Under the pieces are notes generated by a model, which was given only the letters and a program-made list of their open reading frames with translations, was not told where the DNA came from and made no database searches. 64,000 bases of DNA from Allofournierella massiliensis (GTDB lineage Bacteria > Bacillota > Clostridia > Oscillospirales > Ruminococcaceae), in the NCBI RefSeq assembly GCF_004345265.1, contig NZ_SLUM01000019.1, forward strand, positions 18,790 to 82,789, given 5' to 3'. Positions 32,553-40,669 of the stretch are shown here, piece by piece (positions within the stretch are counted from its first letter, which is position 1; the number at the start of each line of letters is the position of its first letter). Both the position numbers and the translations under genes were made by a program.

Positions 32553-33326
32553 ATGAAAAGTATCAGTCTTTATGTGGATAATGGCAGCTGGTTGTGCCGG
32601 GTTCACCCGTTCACCAAGCTGGCCTACATCGTCACCGCCATCAGTGTGCCTTTAATCGGCGGTACATTATGGCTGTTCGCAGCCTTTATCGCCCTCAGTC
32701 TGGCTGTGCTGGCCAGCGGGCATCTGCTGCGGCGGGTAACACCGCTGGTGGCGTTTTCCTTCACCATTCTTATCACCATTTTCCTGATTCACGGCCTGTT
32801 CAACCAGAACAATCAGACGCCCCTGTTCCAGATTGGGCCACTGCGTTTTTATCAGGAAGGATTGCTTTACGCTCTTCGCATCGGCTGCAACGTATTAAAC
32901 ATGCTGTTCTCGTTTGCGATACTGGTGCTGTCCACCAAGCCTTCTGAGCTGGTGGAGGAACTGGAAAAACGAGGCTTTTCCCGCCGGATTGGCTACATCA
33001 TCATTTCGGTATTCCAGATTGTGCCCCAGATGATGGGCACCATGAGCACCATCACTGACGCCCAGCGCAGCCGCGGTATGGAGACCGAGGGCAACCTGCT
33101 CACCCGTGCCAAAGCATTTCTGCCGCTGATTTCGCCGGTGGTCATGAGCGCCCTGATCAACACCCGTGAGCGGGCGGTGGCGCTGGAGGTACGCGGCTTT
33201 GCGGCCAAACAGAAAAAGACTTATCTGGCTGATCGTACCCCTCACCGTGGCGACAAGCCGATTACAATCGCTTTGCTGGCCCTGATTGTGCTGGCGGCAG
33301 GATGGAGGATCGCCCAATGCCTGTGA
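32553..33326 (+). CDS. ecfT: ECF transporter transmembrane (T) component EcfT
   Basis: The 257-residue membrane protein has about five membrane segments. An early VHPFTKLAYIVTAISVPL segment opens the family. The two coupling-helix motifs with A-R-G form appear as RSRGMETEGN and LEVRGFAAKQ, the arginines that grip the ATPases. It starts four bases after the S component and its 3' end overlaps the ATPase gene by 10 bases, a compact translationally coupled unit. Confidence 0.87.
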   Translation: MKSISLYVDNGSWLCRVHPFTKLAYIVTAISVPLIGGTLWLFAAFIALSLAVLASGHLLRRVTPLVAFSFTILITIFLIHGLFNQNNQTPLFQIGPLRFYQEGLLYALRIGCNVLNMLFSFAILVLSTKPSELVEELEKRGFSRRIGYIIISVFQIVPQMMGTMSTITDAQRSRGMETEGNLLTRAKAFLPLISPVVMSALINTRERAVALEVRGFAAKQKKTYLADRTPHRGDKPITIALLALIVLAAGWRIAQCL

Positions 33327-34993
33327 TTGCTGTGGAAAATCTTAAATACCGCTATCCCCATGCCGACGCGCTGGCACTGGACGGTCTGACCTTCACGGTG
33401 GAAAAAGGCGAATTCATTGGTATCGTGGGAGCGAATGGCGCCGGAAAAAGCACGTTGAGCCAGGCGCTGATCGGTCTGGTTCCCCAGTTCTATAACGGCG
33501 CCTACGGTGGTCGGGTGCTGATCGACGGCCTGCCCGCCGAAAGCACCCCCATTTCCGAGCTTTGCTGCAAGGTGGGTCTGGTGTTCCAAAACCCCTTCAA
33601 CCAGCTGTCTGGCGCCAAGGACAACGTCTATGAGGAAGTAGCCTTCGGCATGCAGAACCTGGGAGTTCCCCGGGCCGAAATGCACCGCCGCACCGAAAAT
33701 GCCCTGAAGCTGCTGGACATCTGGCAGTTCCGGGATCGCAATCCCTTTGACTTGTCGGGAGGTCAGATGCAGCGTGTGGCAATCGCCAGCATTCTGGTGA
33801 TGGAGCCGGACATTATCGTGCTGGACGAACCCACTTCCCAGCTGGATCCTCAGGGCAGCGAAGAGGTATTCCGCACTGTGGACAAGCTGGCTCACAGTGG
33901 TATTACAATTCTGATGATCGAGCAGAAGATTGAAAAAATCGCCGCCTACTGCGACCGTATTCTGCTGCTGCATCAGGGCCATCAGATTGCCTTCGACACC
34001 CCGCAAAAGGTATTTTCCCGCCCGGATCTGGAGCAGTTGGGTGTGCAGGCACCGGTCTTTACCCGGATCTGCCGGGCATTGGGCACCACCCTTCCGGATG
34101 GCAGCTACCCGGTAACGGTGGAGGAGGCCGCCAACCAGCTGCGTCGCACCAGTGTGCTTCCACCGGTCTCTGCTCAGCAGGAGGAACGCCCGGAGCTGTT
34201 CGAAATCCGCAATCTGGAATTTTCCTATCGTCCCGGCACACCAGTGCTGCACGGCATCAATCTGCAGCTGGATGCCCGCCCCACCGCTATCATCGGCCAG
34301 AACGGAGCCGGCAAAACCACACTGGTCAAGCTGTTGAAGGGACTGCTGCGGCCCACCGGCCCCAGCATCTGGTTCCGGGGTGAGGATATTTCCCATAAAA
34401 CGGTGGCCGCGCTGGCTGCTCAGGTGGGCTATGTATTCCAGAACCCGGATGACCAGATTTTCCGATACAACGTACTGGACGAGGTGATGTTCGGGCCGCT
34501 GAACATCGGCATGAGCGAAGAGCAGGCCCGGGAAAAATCCCGTGCGGCGCTGGCGCTGACCGGCCTGTCTGATCAGGAAAACAGCAATCCCTATGACTTG
34601 GAACTGAACGAGCGCAAAATGGTAGCCATCGCCTCTGTGCTGGCCATGGATCCGGATGTGCTGATTCTGGACGAGCCTACCATCGCGCAGGATATGATGG
34701 GACGCCGACGCATTGCAGATATTGTTCGCACCTTGTCTGCCCAGGGCAAGCTGGTTCTCGCCATCCTGCACGACATGGACTTCGTGGCAGAGTGCTTTGA
34801 CCGGGTGGTGGTTATGGCGCAGGGTCAGGTGGTCGCCGACGGTTCGCCTCGGCAAGTGTTTGCCGACAGTGCCGCTCTTCAAGCCGCCCGCCTGGATCCT
34901 CCCCATGTCACACAGCTCTGCACCCGATTGGGTTATGACGGAGTTTTCCTGACCGTAGAGGAGTTTCTGGATGCCTGCGGCTGTCAGGCCTGA
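33317..34993 (+). CDS. ECF transporter ATPase, two ATPase domains fused (EcfA-EcfA')
   Basis: I prefer the ATG at 33317 (MPVIAVENLKYRY), nine bases after GGAGG; an ATG 15 bases earlier is the alternative. The 558 residues hold two complete ATPase domains. The first (about 1-275) has GANGAGKST, LSGGQMQRVAIASIL and IIVLDEPTSQLD. The second (about 290-545) has GQNGAGKTT, VFQNPDDQI and VLILDEPTIAQD. The second domain's signature reads LELNERKMVAIASVL, so the usual L-S-G-G is degenerate. Only one of the two ATP sites is likely to be fully active, as in some heterodimeric ECF pairs. Fusion of the two halves is common in dedicated ECF operons. Confidence 0.87.
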   Translation: MPVIAVENLKYRYPHADALALDGLTFTVEKGEFIGIVGANGAGKSTLSQALIGLVPQFYNGAYGGRVLIDGLPAESTPISELCCKVGLVFQNPFNQLSGAKDNVYEEVAFGMQNLGVPRAEMHRRTENALKLLDIWQFRDRNPFDLSGGQMQRVAIASILVMEPDIIVLDEPTSQLDPQGSEEVFRTVDKLAHSGITILMIEQKIEKIAAYCDRILLLHQGHQIAFDTPQKVFSRPDLEQLGVQAPVFTRICRALGTTLPDGSYPVTVEEAANQLRRTSVLPPVSAQQEERPELFEIRNLEFSYRPGTPVLHGINLQLDARPTAIIGQNGAGKTTLVKLLKGLLRPTGPSIWFRGEDISHKTVAALAAQVGYVFQNPDDQIFRYNVLDEVMFGPLNIGMSEEQAREKSRAALALTGLSDQENSNPYDLELNERKMVAIASVLAMDPDVLILDEPTIAQDMMGRRRIADIVRTLSAQGKLVLAILHDMDFVAECFDRVVVMAQGQVVADGSPRQVFADSAALQAARLDPPHVTQLCTRLGYDGVFLTVEEFLDACGCQA

Positions 34994-35072
34994 CCCCCAT
35001 TGAAACAAATCTTTTCCAAACAAAATATCCCGCGGAGGGACGATTCGCTGAAAGATCATTGTTCTTAAAGCA

Positions 35073-35112
35073 AAAGAGCTTGTTGTCTATGCAGACAACA
35101 AGCTCTTTTTTC
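35073..35112 (+). terminator. Terminator of the udp-ecf operon
   Basis: GAGCTTGTTGTCT (35076-35088) and AGACAACAAGCTC (35093-35105) are exact arms around ATGC, followed by six Ts, 80 bases after the last stop. Confidence 0.9.
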
Positions 35113-35296
35113 TTCATCACCATCAGGCAGCCGCCCTTTTCCCCTGTTCCGTGTGCTGTCCACGCCTGTTTTCCATCATCCAACAGAATGCGGTTCCCCT
35201 ATCGCTTCACAACGTTTGTGTCTTCCCTCATCTAAATCCCCCACAATCCCGCATACTGCCAGCCGCTCTGCTGTTTCATGCATTCTATAGAACAAA

Positions 35297-35328
35297 AAAG
35301 ACCTGTGATCCTAAAATCACAGGTCTTT
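35297..35328 (-). terminator. Original terminator of the tRNA-Ala locus
   Basis: AAAGACCTGTGAT (35297-35309) and ATCACAGGTCTTT (35316-35328) are exact arms. On the minus strand a T run follows. It directly adjoins the leftover 3' half of tRNA-Ala, and so was probably the terminator of the intact tRNA before the island inserted. Confidence 0.78.
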
Positions 35329-35375
35329 CTGGTGGAGATAAGCGGGATCGAACCGCTGACCTCTTGAATGCCATT
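35325..35375 (-). repeat. Island attachment site at the far end: 3' half of tRNA-Ala(GGC)
   Basis: These 51 bases are identical to 55056-55106. They cover the tRNA-Ala sequence from the anticodon loop (AATGGCA) to the CCA end plus five flanking bases. Homology stops abruptly at 35376, where no 5' half of a tRNA follows. This is the classic scar of a tyrosine-recombinase element that inserts in the 3' part of a tRNA gene and restores the gene at its other end. Confidence 0.88.
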
Positions 35376-35616
35376 TTATAGGACTATTAGTACAAACAGA
35401 AAAATCGGAAAATACCGCAGAATCAAGCCGTTTTCGGGCTCTTTTGTTTCTGTATTTTAGTCGCAAAACATGCCGATTCAATACCAGTTCATTACGACCT
35501 TTGGATGGACAAATTTTGCAGCGCACTTGGTACAGAACTCACTGCTTGATCAGTACACACCCACACCTCTCAAAGCTGGAGAACAAGGTTTGCGCGCCCC
35601 TGCCCCATAAAAAGCA

Positions 35617-35881
35617 GAGGGTATTTGTGAGGCCGGAGCGGGCAAAATCGGTGGGTATTTGTGGCAAGTCTGTACCGCTCGGCTGCCATCCGGAGTAGTG
35701 GCGGATTTTGCCAAAAATCAGTGGGTATCGCGGTGCCTTTATCCCGTGAACCTATTGTAACAAATCGCCACTAAAATGGGAAGCAAAAAAGCAAAATCGG
35801 TGGGTATTTCTGGCGGTTTTGCACCTACCGATTTGTACTGTTTTAGAGCGGTTTTATACCAGCCCTACCCACCGATTTTTT
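35617..35881. repeat. Cluster of short repeats at the left end of the island
   Basis: The motif GCAAAATCGGTGGGTATTT recurs at 35642-35664, 35711-35730 (two or three changes) and 35791-35813, spaced about 70-80 bases apart. An inverted copy lies at 35863-35881 and a partial one at 35617-35632. The second half often continues as STGGCGG. The spacing is irregular, the intervening sequences are not spacers of fixed length, and no cas genes are near, so this is not CRISPR. Possible roles are recombinase arm sites or protein-binding iterons. Confidence 0.5.
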
Positions 35882-35929
35882 ATGGTTCCTTAAATGTTAT
35901 CCAACCGGACGTACGCGTTCTCAAGAGTG

Positions 35930-36400
35930 CCTTTAGAGAGCGGGTGGGGGTATGCCCGCCAGCCAAATCTTGCCGAAAAGGTACGCTGGATAGCCGAGCA
36001 AACCGCACGGCCTACCGGCCTTTCCGTTTTGGTCAGTATTTGACCCTGTTCTTTGAAGCGGATATGCTGGCCGGCAACGAGGACCGTCATCTGAACAACA
36101 TCGCCGTGCTGCGCCAGGGCGAAGGTTTTGACTACTGTCCCCTCTTTGATTTTGGGGTGGGGCTGCTCTCCAATACGCGGGACTACCCGTTGGACATTGA
36201 GCCGCGCGCCCACCTACGGCTACTGCGCGCGCTTCCACTGGGCACTACTTTCGGCCGACATGTCCAGCCAGACCGTCTACGGCCCCCAGCTGGAGCGGGG
36301 CTTTACCGTCGATGACATCGTCGACGCGCTGGCCGGGCCGCTGAATTATGTCCAGCGGGATATGATCTTAAAAGCGACCGTGTATTCAGATGCAGCCTGA
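35930..36400 (+). pseudogene. Remnant of a HipA-like kinase C-terminal domain
   Basis: One frame reads FGQYLTLFFEADMLAGNEDR then HLNNIAVLRQGEGFDYCPLF DFG split over the catalytic region: GNEDRHLNN and PLFDFG are the HipA-type catalytic loop and metal-binding motif. The frame is then lost near 36200 and resumes in another as SSQTVYGPQLERGFTVDDIV, DALAGPLNYV, ending at 36400. The N-terminal half and any start codon are missing and earlier stops occur. HipA kinases act as toxins of persistence modules. This is a decayed copy at the edge of the island. Confidence 0.6.
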
Positions 36401-36526
36401 GACTCGCGGAACTTATCTTTCTAATCACTCAAAGAGCAGCCTCCAAATGCATTACTTTGCATCCAGGGGCTGCTCTCGCTTTTTGGTATGGTAAGTTACA
36501 TCAGACTCGAAGCATCTTCTCGAACA

Positions 36527-39500
36527 TCACATCAATACAATCATCATTATCAAGGCAAAGCACATGTTTTTCTTCTCGTTCAGGCTTTGACATATGCCAC
36601 CATTTTTAAGCTCCACAGATTTTGTTCCAGACATGATGAACGAATTCAAAATGATTTGCTTGTCAGGCGCTGTTGGCTGCAGCCGTACTTCCAGTTCTTT
36701 GATTTTTTTGTAAAACTCTATCTTGGGATCATCCGCCCGGACACGGGTCAGTCCCTTGGGGTCTATAAAGCTGATATACTGCACATCAGGGGTATCGACC
36801 CATAATACATAATCCGGATAGAAATTTCCAGCTTCGAAAAAGCCCATGCCAACCTTACTTTTGTTCCGCAGCAGATAAAGTGTTCGACCTGCCAGGAGCT
36901 GAGGATGCGCGTCTAAATAATCATGCAACAAATCAACGAATAGTTTTTCATCATCATTTAGGCTGACCGGGGATATCTGTATTTTCAATCCGTTTTGTTT
37001 TGCGCAAATCAAAGGAGCGTACAGATGATGGTTGAAATCAAAAGCAAGTACCGCTCCAGAAAAAATACTTTTTTCATATCCCGGTATGCCTTTCCGGTCG
37101 CGGAGCAAGGCGGAAATATCCCGCACAAAGCCTTCAATGGTTTCCGGGCTTCTGTCACCTTCATGCTCTTGAATATACGAAAAACTATATTCGTCAACAA
37201 AATTATTATCTGTGGCGGAAAGTTCCTGATATTCAAGCAGCGGAGCTTCCCATTTTTCTTTTTCGTACTTATAGAATTTGTCCATGTAGCTTTTCAGCAC
37301 CATGATGCAAAAATCCACCACAGATTCTAACTTGTCTACACTGTCGATCCTAAGATGCGATTGCGGAATAATCAACGCATACCAGCCATCTGTTTCCAGG
37401 ATGGCCTGAATTTTCTGTTTAACAATACTTATGTTGTAATACAGCTTTTCGTTTTTGTATCGTTCCAGCTCTTCAAATATGTGGTCATAATCCAAATATG
37501 GCAGGAATTGCGAGTCAAGCGTGTGCTCATCGGTAACCGAGCGCAACTGCAGGCTCCCGTCTGATTCAATCGTTTGCACCTTGGAACGGCAATCAATCAC
37601 TACACGATTTTTTAGGAGATACTGCATAAAGCCTTCATCGGGTGCATCCAATATCAGTCGCTTGGCCTGCTTTTTGAAATTGGCGCCGGCTCTGACTTTG
37701 ATAACACGCAATTTTTTATCCTGCACCTGGTCATACCGGCTGATTACCGGCATCTTAAACTCGTAAACATTTTCGTTGGAGGGCATATCTTCCAATTCGA
37801 GATACTTCTTGAAATCCTCCATATATTGCGCTTTGATTCCAAAAATCGTAAGTGTTTCCAACACTTCAATATTACGAGGAATGTTTACAGACCGGTCATC
37901 CAGTTTGCGGCTTCGTTTCAGGCAGCCACCGTATCCGCGCAGGCGTACGCCACGGCCAAAAAGCTGAATCGCCTGGGAACCCTCACCCTTGGCAAAATTG
38001 ATCAAGCCCATGGTCGAAACGCGCCAGCTATTCCAGCCCTCTGTAAACTTGCGCGAACCAATCAGAATTTTGATATTTGATGCCGCCGAATTGATAGCGC
38101 GGAACAACGATTCGGAGACAAATTCCTCCGTTTTGGCAACGATTCCCTTTTTATCGCAATTCTTGACCAACCCGGCTGTATCGCCAATGCTGATAACACC
38201 AAAATATTCACCGTCATCGCCAATACGCATGGCGATTTCCCCCGGCACCTGCCGTAGATTTTCTATGTGCAGACGGGGAGAATCCGAAGACGTGTCACTG
38301 TTGAACACGGTCCGCAAAATATCACGATAAACGTCCTCTGGGTTCGGAGACCCGCCAAACAGTGTTATCAGGGGCTGAAAGTTTTGAGAGAACAGTTCTC
38401 TGCCGCTTGCATCCATTAAGCCTGTATCTTCTCCCAAAACAGCACGCAAACGCCGGACGGTGACTTCTTTTTGATTTACGAACTTGTCCAGGAAATCCAG
38501 CACTTCCTCCACATCGGTCAGTTCTGCCGTACTGGTGGAAGCCGTCACCCTGTTGCCTACAAAAACAAGCAACGGCTTTTCAATTCGGAAAGGTGCAAAC
38601 TCGCTTTTCCGTGCTTCAAACAGCTTTAGCTGCTGGTAGAAAGAGAGCAGACAGCCCGTCATATACAGATGACGCTGCTCCTCATCAATACCAGCACGCA
38701 GGTTATAGATGCGGTATTCTTTGCCATATCCATCCAAGTAGAAGAATTTATAGGAATAATCCATGATGATGGACTTGCAGTATTCTTCCAGCAAGGCCTG
38801 TTCTTTGGCCTTCTTAGGATTCAAGGTTCGCAATGCCTGCTTGAAGGTTGCAGAATATTCAAACGCAAAACCACCATCTGCCGAAAGACGGGTGCGGTAA
38901 TCATACCACACGTCGCCGGCCAGGCCACGATGCGCCTCATCCACCAGCACAAGATTGTTTTGCTCAAAGCTGTCAATGGAAACGGTTTTGACCTTACCTT
39001 CCTCTTTGAGCTTATTCATGTCAATAATCACGACATCATTTTTGCGCTGGGCATAGGCCGTGATATCCTTTTGAAAAATAGTCGCCGGAATGGAGGACAT
39101 CGTCAATTCCTCCAAATGCTGGTTGCTCATCCCCTCATTGGGAGCAAGGACAATAATTTTATTGATTTCCAGGTGGCTATCCAATCGCTGGGCACGCTTG
39201 AGGTAATACAGGAATTGAAGAATGTTGATGTGCATAATCAGCGTTTTTCCGCTGCCGGTAGCGCACATAAAAGCCAGCTTGTTCAAATCCTTTTCGTCGA
39301 TATGGGCAAAACTGATTTGCCCCATTGTCTTCGTTTCCACGAGATCAATGTAGGCATTCAGGTCATTCAGAAAAGCTGAACGGTCCGAAAAATAACGGTC
39401 AAGATAGATTTCGGTAAACAGCAGGGCAATATACTGATAATATTTCAGTGTCAGCCCGCCTCGCTTTTCTCCGATCTGACGCACATGACGGCAGATGTTT

Positions 39501-39742
39501 TCATCATACTGGCGCAGTTTATCAGGATTGATTTTCACCTTGTCGGCATTGGATGTGCAGATGCGGTGCAAAAAGCGATAGAAGTATGTATTCTGATTTT
39601 CGTCCAAGCCTTCATTGTCGGCATCGTTCAATTTTCCTGCTAAATCGAACAACGTTTCTTTCCCGAACAAATTGAGGAAATAGCGAAACAGCACCAGCTG
39701 GTCGTTAAATCCGTAATATTCGGGTGTTTTCTTTCTGGGCAT
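36527..39742 (-). CDS. Res-like DEAD/DEAH helicase with C-terminal PD-(D/E)XK nuclease
   Basis: The 1071-residue product resembles the Res subunit of type III restriction enzymes. Walker A is ATGSGKT (161-167). LVDEAHRG is the DEAH box (about 270), FAFEYSATF corresponds to motif III, and GSRKFTEGWNSWRVSTMGLI and QAIQLFGRGVRLRG are motifs V and VI. Near the C-terminus (about 1010-1035) GNFYPDYVLWVD and YISFIDPKGL give the D...D-x-K pattern of the nuclease. The start follows AGGTAGGTGA. It is the last gene of the cassette, nine bases after the DUF2971 gene. Expected role: translocating along DNA and cutting it. The N-terminal 100 residues show nothing I recognise. Confidence 0.85.
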   Translation of the reverse strand: MPRKKTPEYYGFNDQLVLFRYFLNLFGKETLFDLAGKLNDADNEGLDENQNTYFYRFLHRICTSNADKVKINPDKLRQYDENICRHVRQIGEKRGGLTLKYYQYIALLFTEIYLDRYFSDRSAFLNDLNAYIDLVETKTMGQISFAHIDEKDLNKLAFMCATGSGKTLIMHINILQFLYYLKRAQRLDSHLEINKIIVLAPNEGMSNQHLEELTMSSIPATIFQKDITAYAQRKNDVVIIDMNKLKEEGKVKTVSIDSFEQNNLVLVDEAHRGLAGDVWYDYRTRLSADGGFAFEYSATFKQALRTLNPKKAKEQALLEEYCKSIIMDYSYKFFYLDGYGKEYRIYNLRAGIDEEQRHLYMTGCLLSFYQQLKLFEARKSEFAPFRIEKPLLVFVGNRVTASTSTAELTDVEEVLDFLDKFVNQKEVTVRRLRAVLGEDTGLMDASGRELFSQNFQPLITLFGGSPNPEDVYRDILRTVFNSDTSSDSPRLHIENLRQVPGEIAMRIGDDGEYFGVISIGDTAGLVKNCDKKGIVAKTEEFVSESLFRAINSAASNIKILIGSRKFTEGWNSWRVSTMGLINFAKGEGSQAIQLFGRGVRLRGYGGCLKRSRKLDDRSVNIPRNIEVLETLTIFGIKAQYMEDFKKYLELEDMPSNENVYEFKMPVISRYDQVQDKKLRVIKVRAGANFKKQAKRLILDAPDEGFMQYLLKNRVVIDCRSKVQTIESDGSLQLRSVTDEHTLDSQFLPYLDYDHIFEELERYKNEKLYYNISIVKQKIQAILETDGWYALIIPQSHLRIDSVDKLESVVDFCIMVLKSYMDKFYKYEKEKWEAPLLEYQELSATDNNFVDEYSFSYIQEHEGDRSPETIEGFVRDISALLRDRKGIPGYEKSIFSGAVLAFDFNHHLYAPLICAKQNGLKIQISPVSLNDDEKLFVDLLHDYLDAHPQLLAGRTLYLLRNKSKVGMGFFEAGNFYPDYVLWVDTPDVQYISFIDPKGLTRVRADDPKIEFYKKIKELEVRLQPTAPDKQIILNSFIMSGTKSVELKNGGICQSLNEKKNMCFALIMMIVLM

Positions 39743-39750
39743 AGTGTCAC

Positions 39751-40665
39751 CTACCTATAGGATGCTTCGGATGGAATAACTGCTATGGATGTGTCTTCCA
39801 AATCGTCAAGTAAGCCAAGAGAAATCAAAAAGAGTTGCACATCCAGTTTACTTAACCCGGATTTAGGCCCAATGATTACCGTATCAATGGCATCCCTTAA
39901 ATTTGAAAACACCAATTCAATGTGAGAAACCAGAGTGTTATTTTTGGGGGTAAAACCGTAATTTTTCATTGTTACAGCTCCCCCCGCCATTTTTCTGTGC
40001 TCAATATTCCGAAGGGCAAAAGTTGGGGCGAGACTTTTTTCGGTAAGTGTTAGTATACCCAAGCGCCATTCTTCTTCCTCTTTGAATGCTAATTTTTTAT
40101 AAAGAGGGGCCATGCGTACAAGTGACAGCACCGCATCTCGTACTTTTTGAGGCATTTCTTTCTGGTCACAACTCCATTCAAAAATCGAAGATAATGTGTT
40201 TTTGATGGAATCATTACATGCGCGCTCTCCGTACTCAACCTTTCTTAAAAAAACATCTGTTATATCTGCCGGTGGCTCTCCCGATTCGGCAATACGTTCA
40301 AGCATTGCTCCTTTGAATCCGATACATACACCGCGACCGTCATCGGCGTATCCACGCCATTGCCCCAAATCATCCGCTTTCTCACTAAAGCACATTGCCC
40401 AACATTTCAAATAATCATTCTCAGAAAACTGCGATAATAATCTATCGGTTTTTTTAATGCTTTCTATTTTCTCTGCATCCTCATCTGCCGATGGCCTGAA
40501 TCGCTTCTTAATTTCCTCTCTGCATTTCTTCGTCATGAATACTATTTCTTCTGCATCATTCGATTTGCTGATATCCGAAAGCCAAATACTGCGGTTTTCC
40601 ATAATATTATAGAACGTATCTAAACTACAGTAATGGTATAAAGTTTCCCGGGCTTCTTCAGCCAT
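39751..40665 (-). CDS. DUF2971-family protein of the helicase-methyltransferase cassette
   Basis: The 304 residues open with ETLYHYCSLDTFYNIMENRS, IWLSDISKSNDAEE, and later CWAMCFSEKADDLGQWRGYA and GRGVCIGF. The L-Y-H-Y-x-S, W-x-S-x-x-x-x-N-D-x-x-E and W-x-x-Y-x-x-x-x-x-G-x-x-I-x-F pattern defines DUF2971, an uncharacterised soluble family common in mobile and defence loci. The conserved His, Asp/Glu and Arg suggest an enzyme, but its chemistry is unknown. GGAGGAATAACATC precedes the ATG, which lies four bases after the methyltransferase stop. Its fixed place between Mod-like and Res-like genes makes it a probable component of the system, not a passenger. Confidence 0.75.
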   Translation of the reverse strand: MAEEARETLYHYCSLDTFYNIMENRSIWLSDISKSNDAEEIVFMTKKCREEIKKRFRPSADEDAEKIESIKKTDRLLSQFSENDYLKCWAMCFSEKADDLGQWRGYADDGRGVCIGFKGAMLERIAESGEPPADITDVFLRKVEYGERACNDSIKNTLSSIFEWSCDQKEMPQKVRDAVLSLVRMAPLYKKLAFKEEEEWRLGILTLTEKSLAPTFALRNIEHRKMAGGAVTMKNYGFTPKNNTLVSHIELVFSNLRDAIDTVIIGPKSGLSKLDVQLFLISLGLLDDLEDTSIAVIPSEASYR

Positions 40666-40669
40666 GATG

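Noticed and set aside
33242..35059. Minus-strand frame of about 600 codons opposite ecfA, and similar shadows at 6943-8256, 9563-10444 and 61692-62765
   Set aside because: All lie entirely opposite genes with clear motifs and have no motifs or ribosome sites of their own.
35331..35380. A second functional tRNA-Ala gene
   Set aside because: Only the 3' half is present; sequence beyond the anticodon loop does not form a D arm or acceptor 5' strand.
35617..35881. CRISPR array
   Set aside because: Only three direct copies with changes, spacing about 70-80 bases, one copy inverted and no cas genes.
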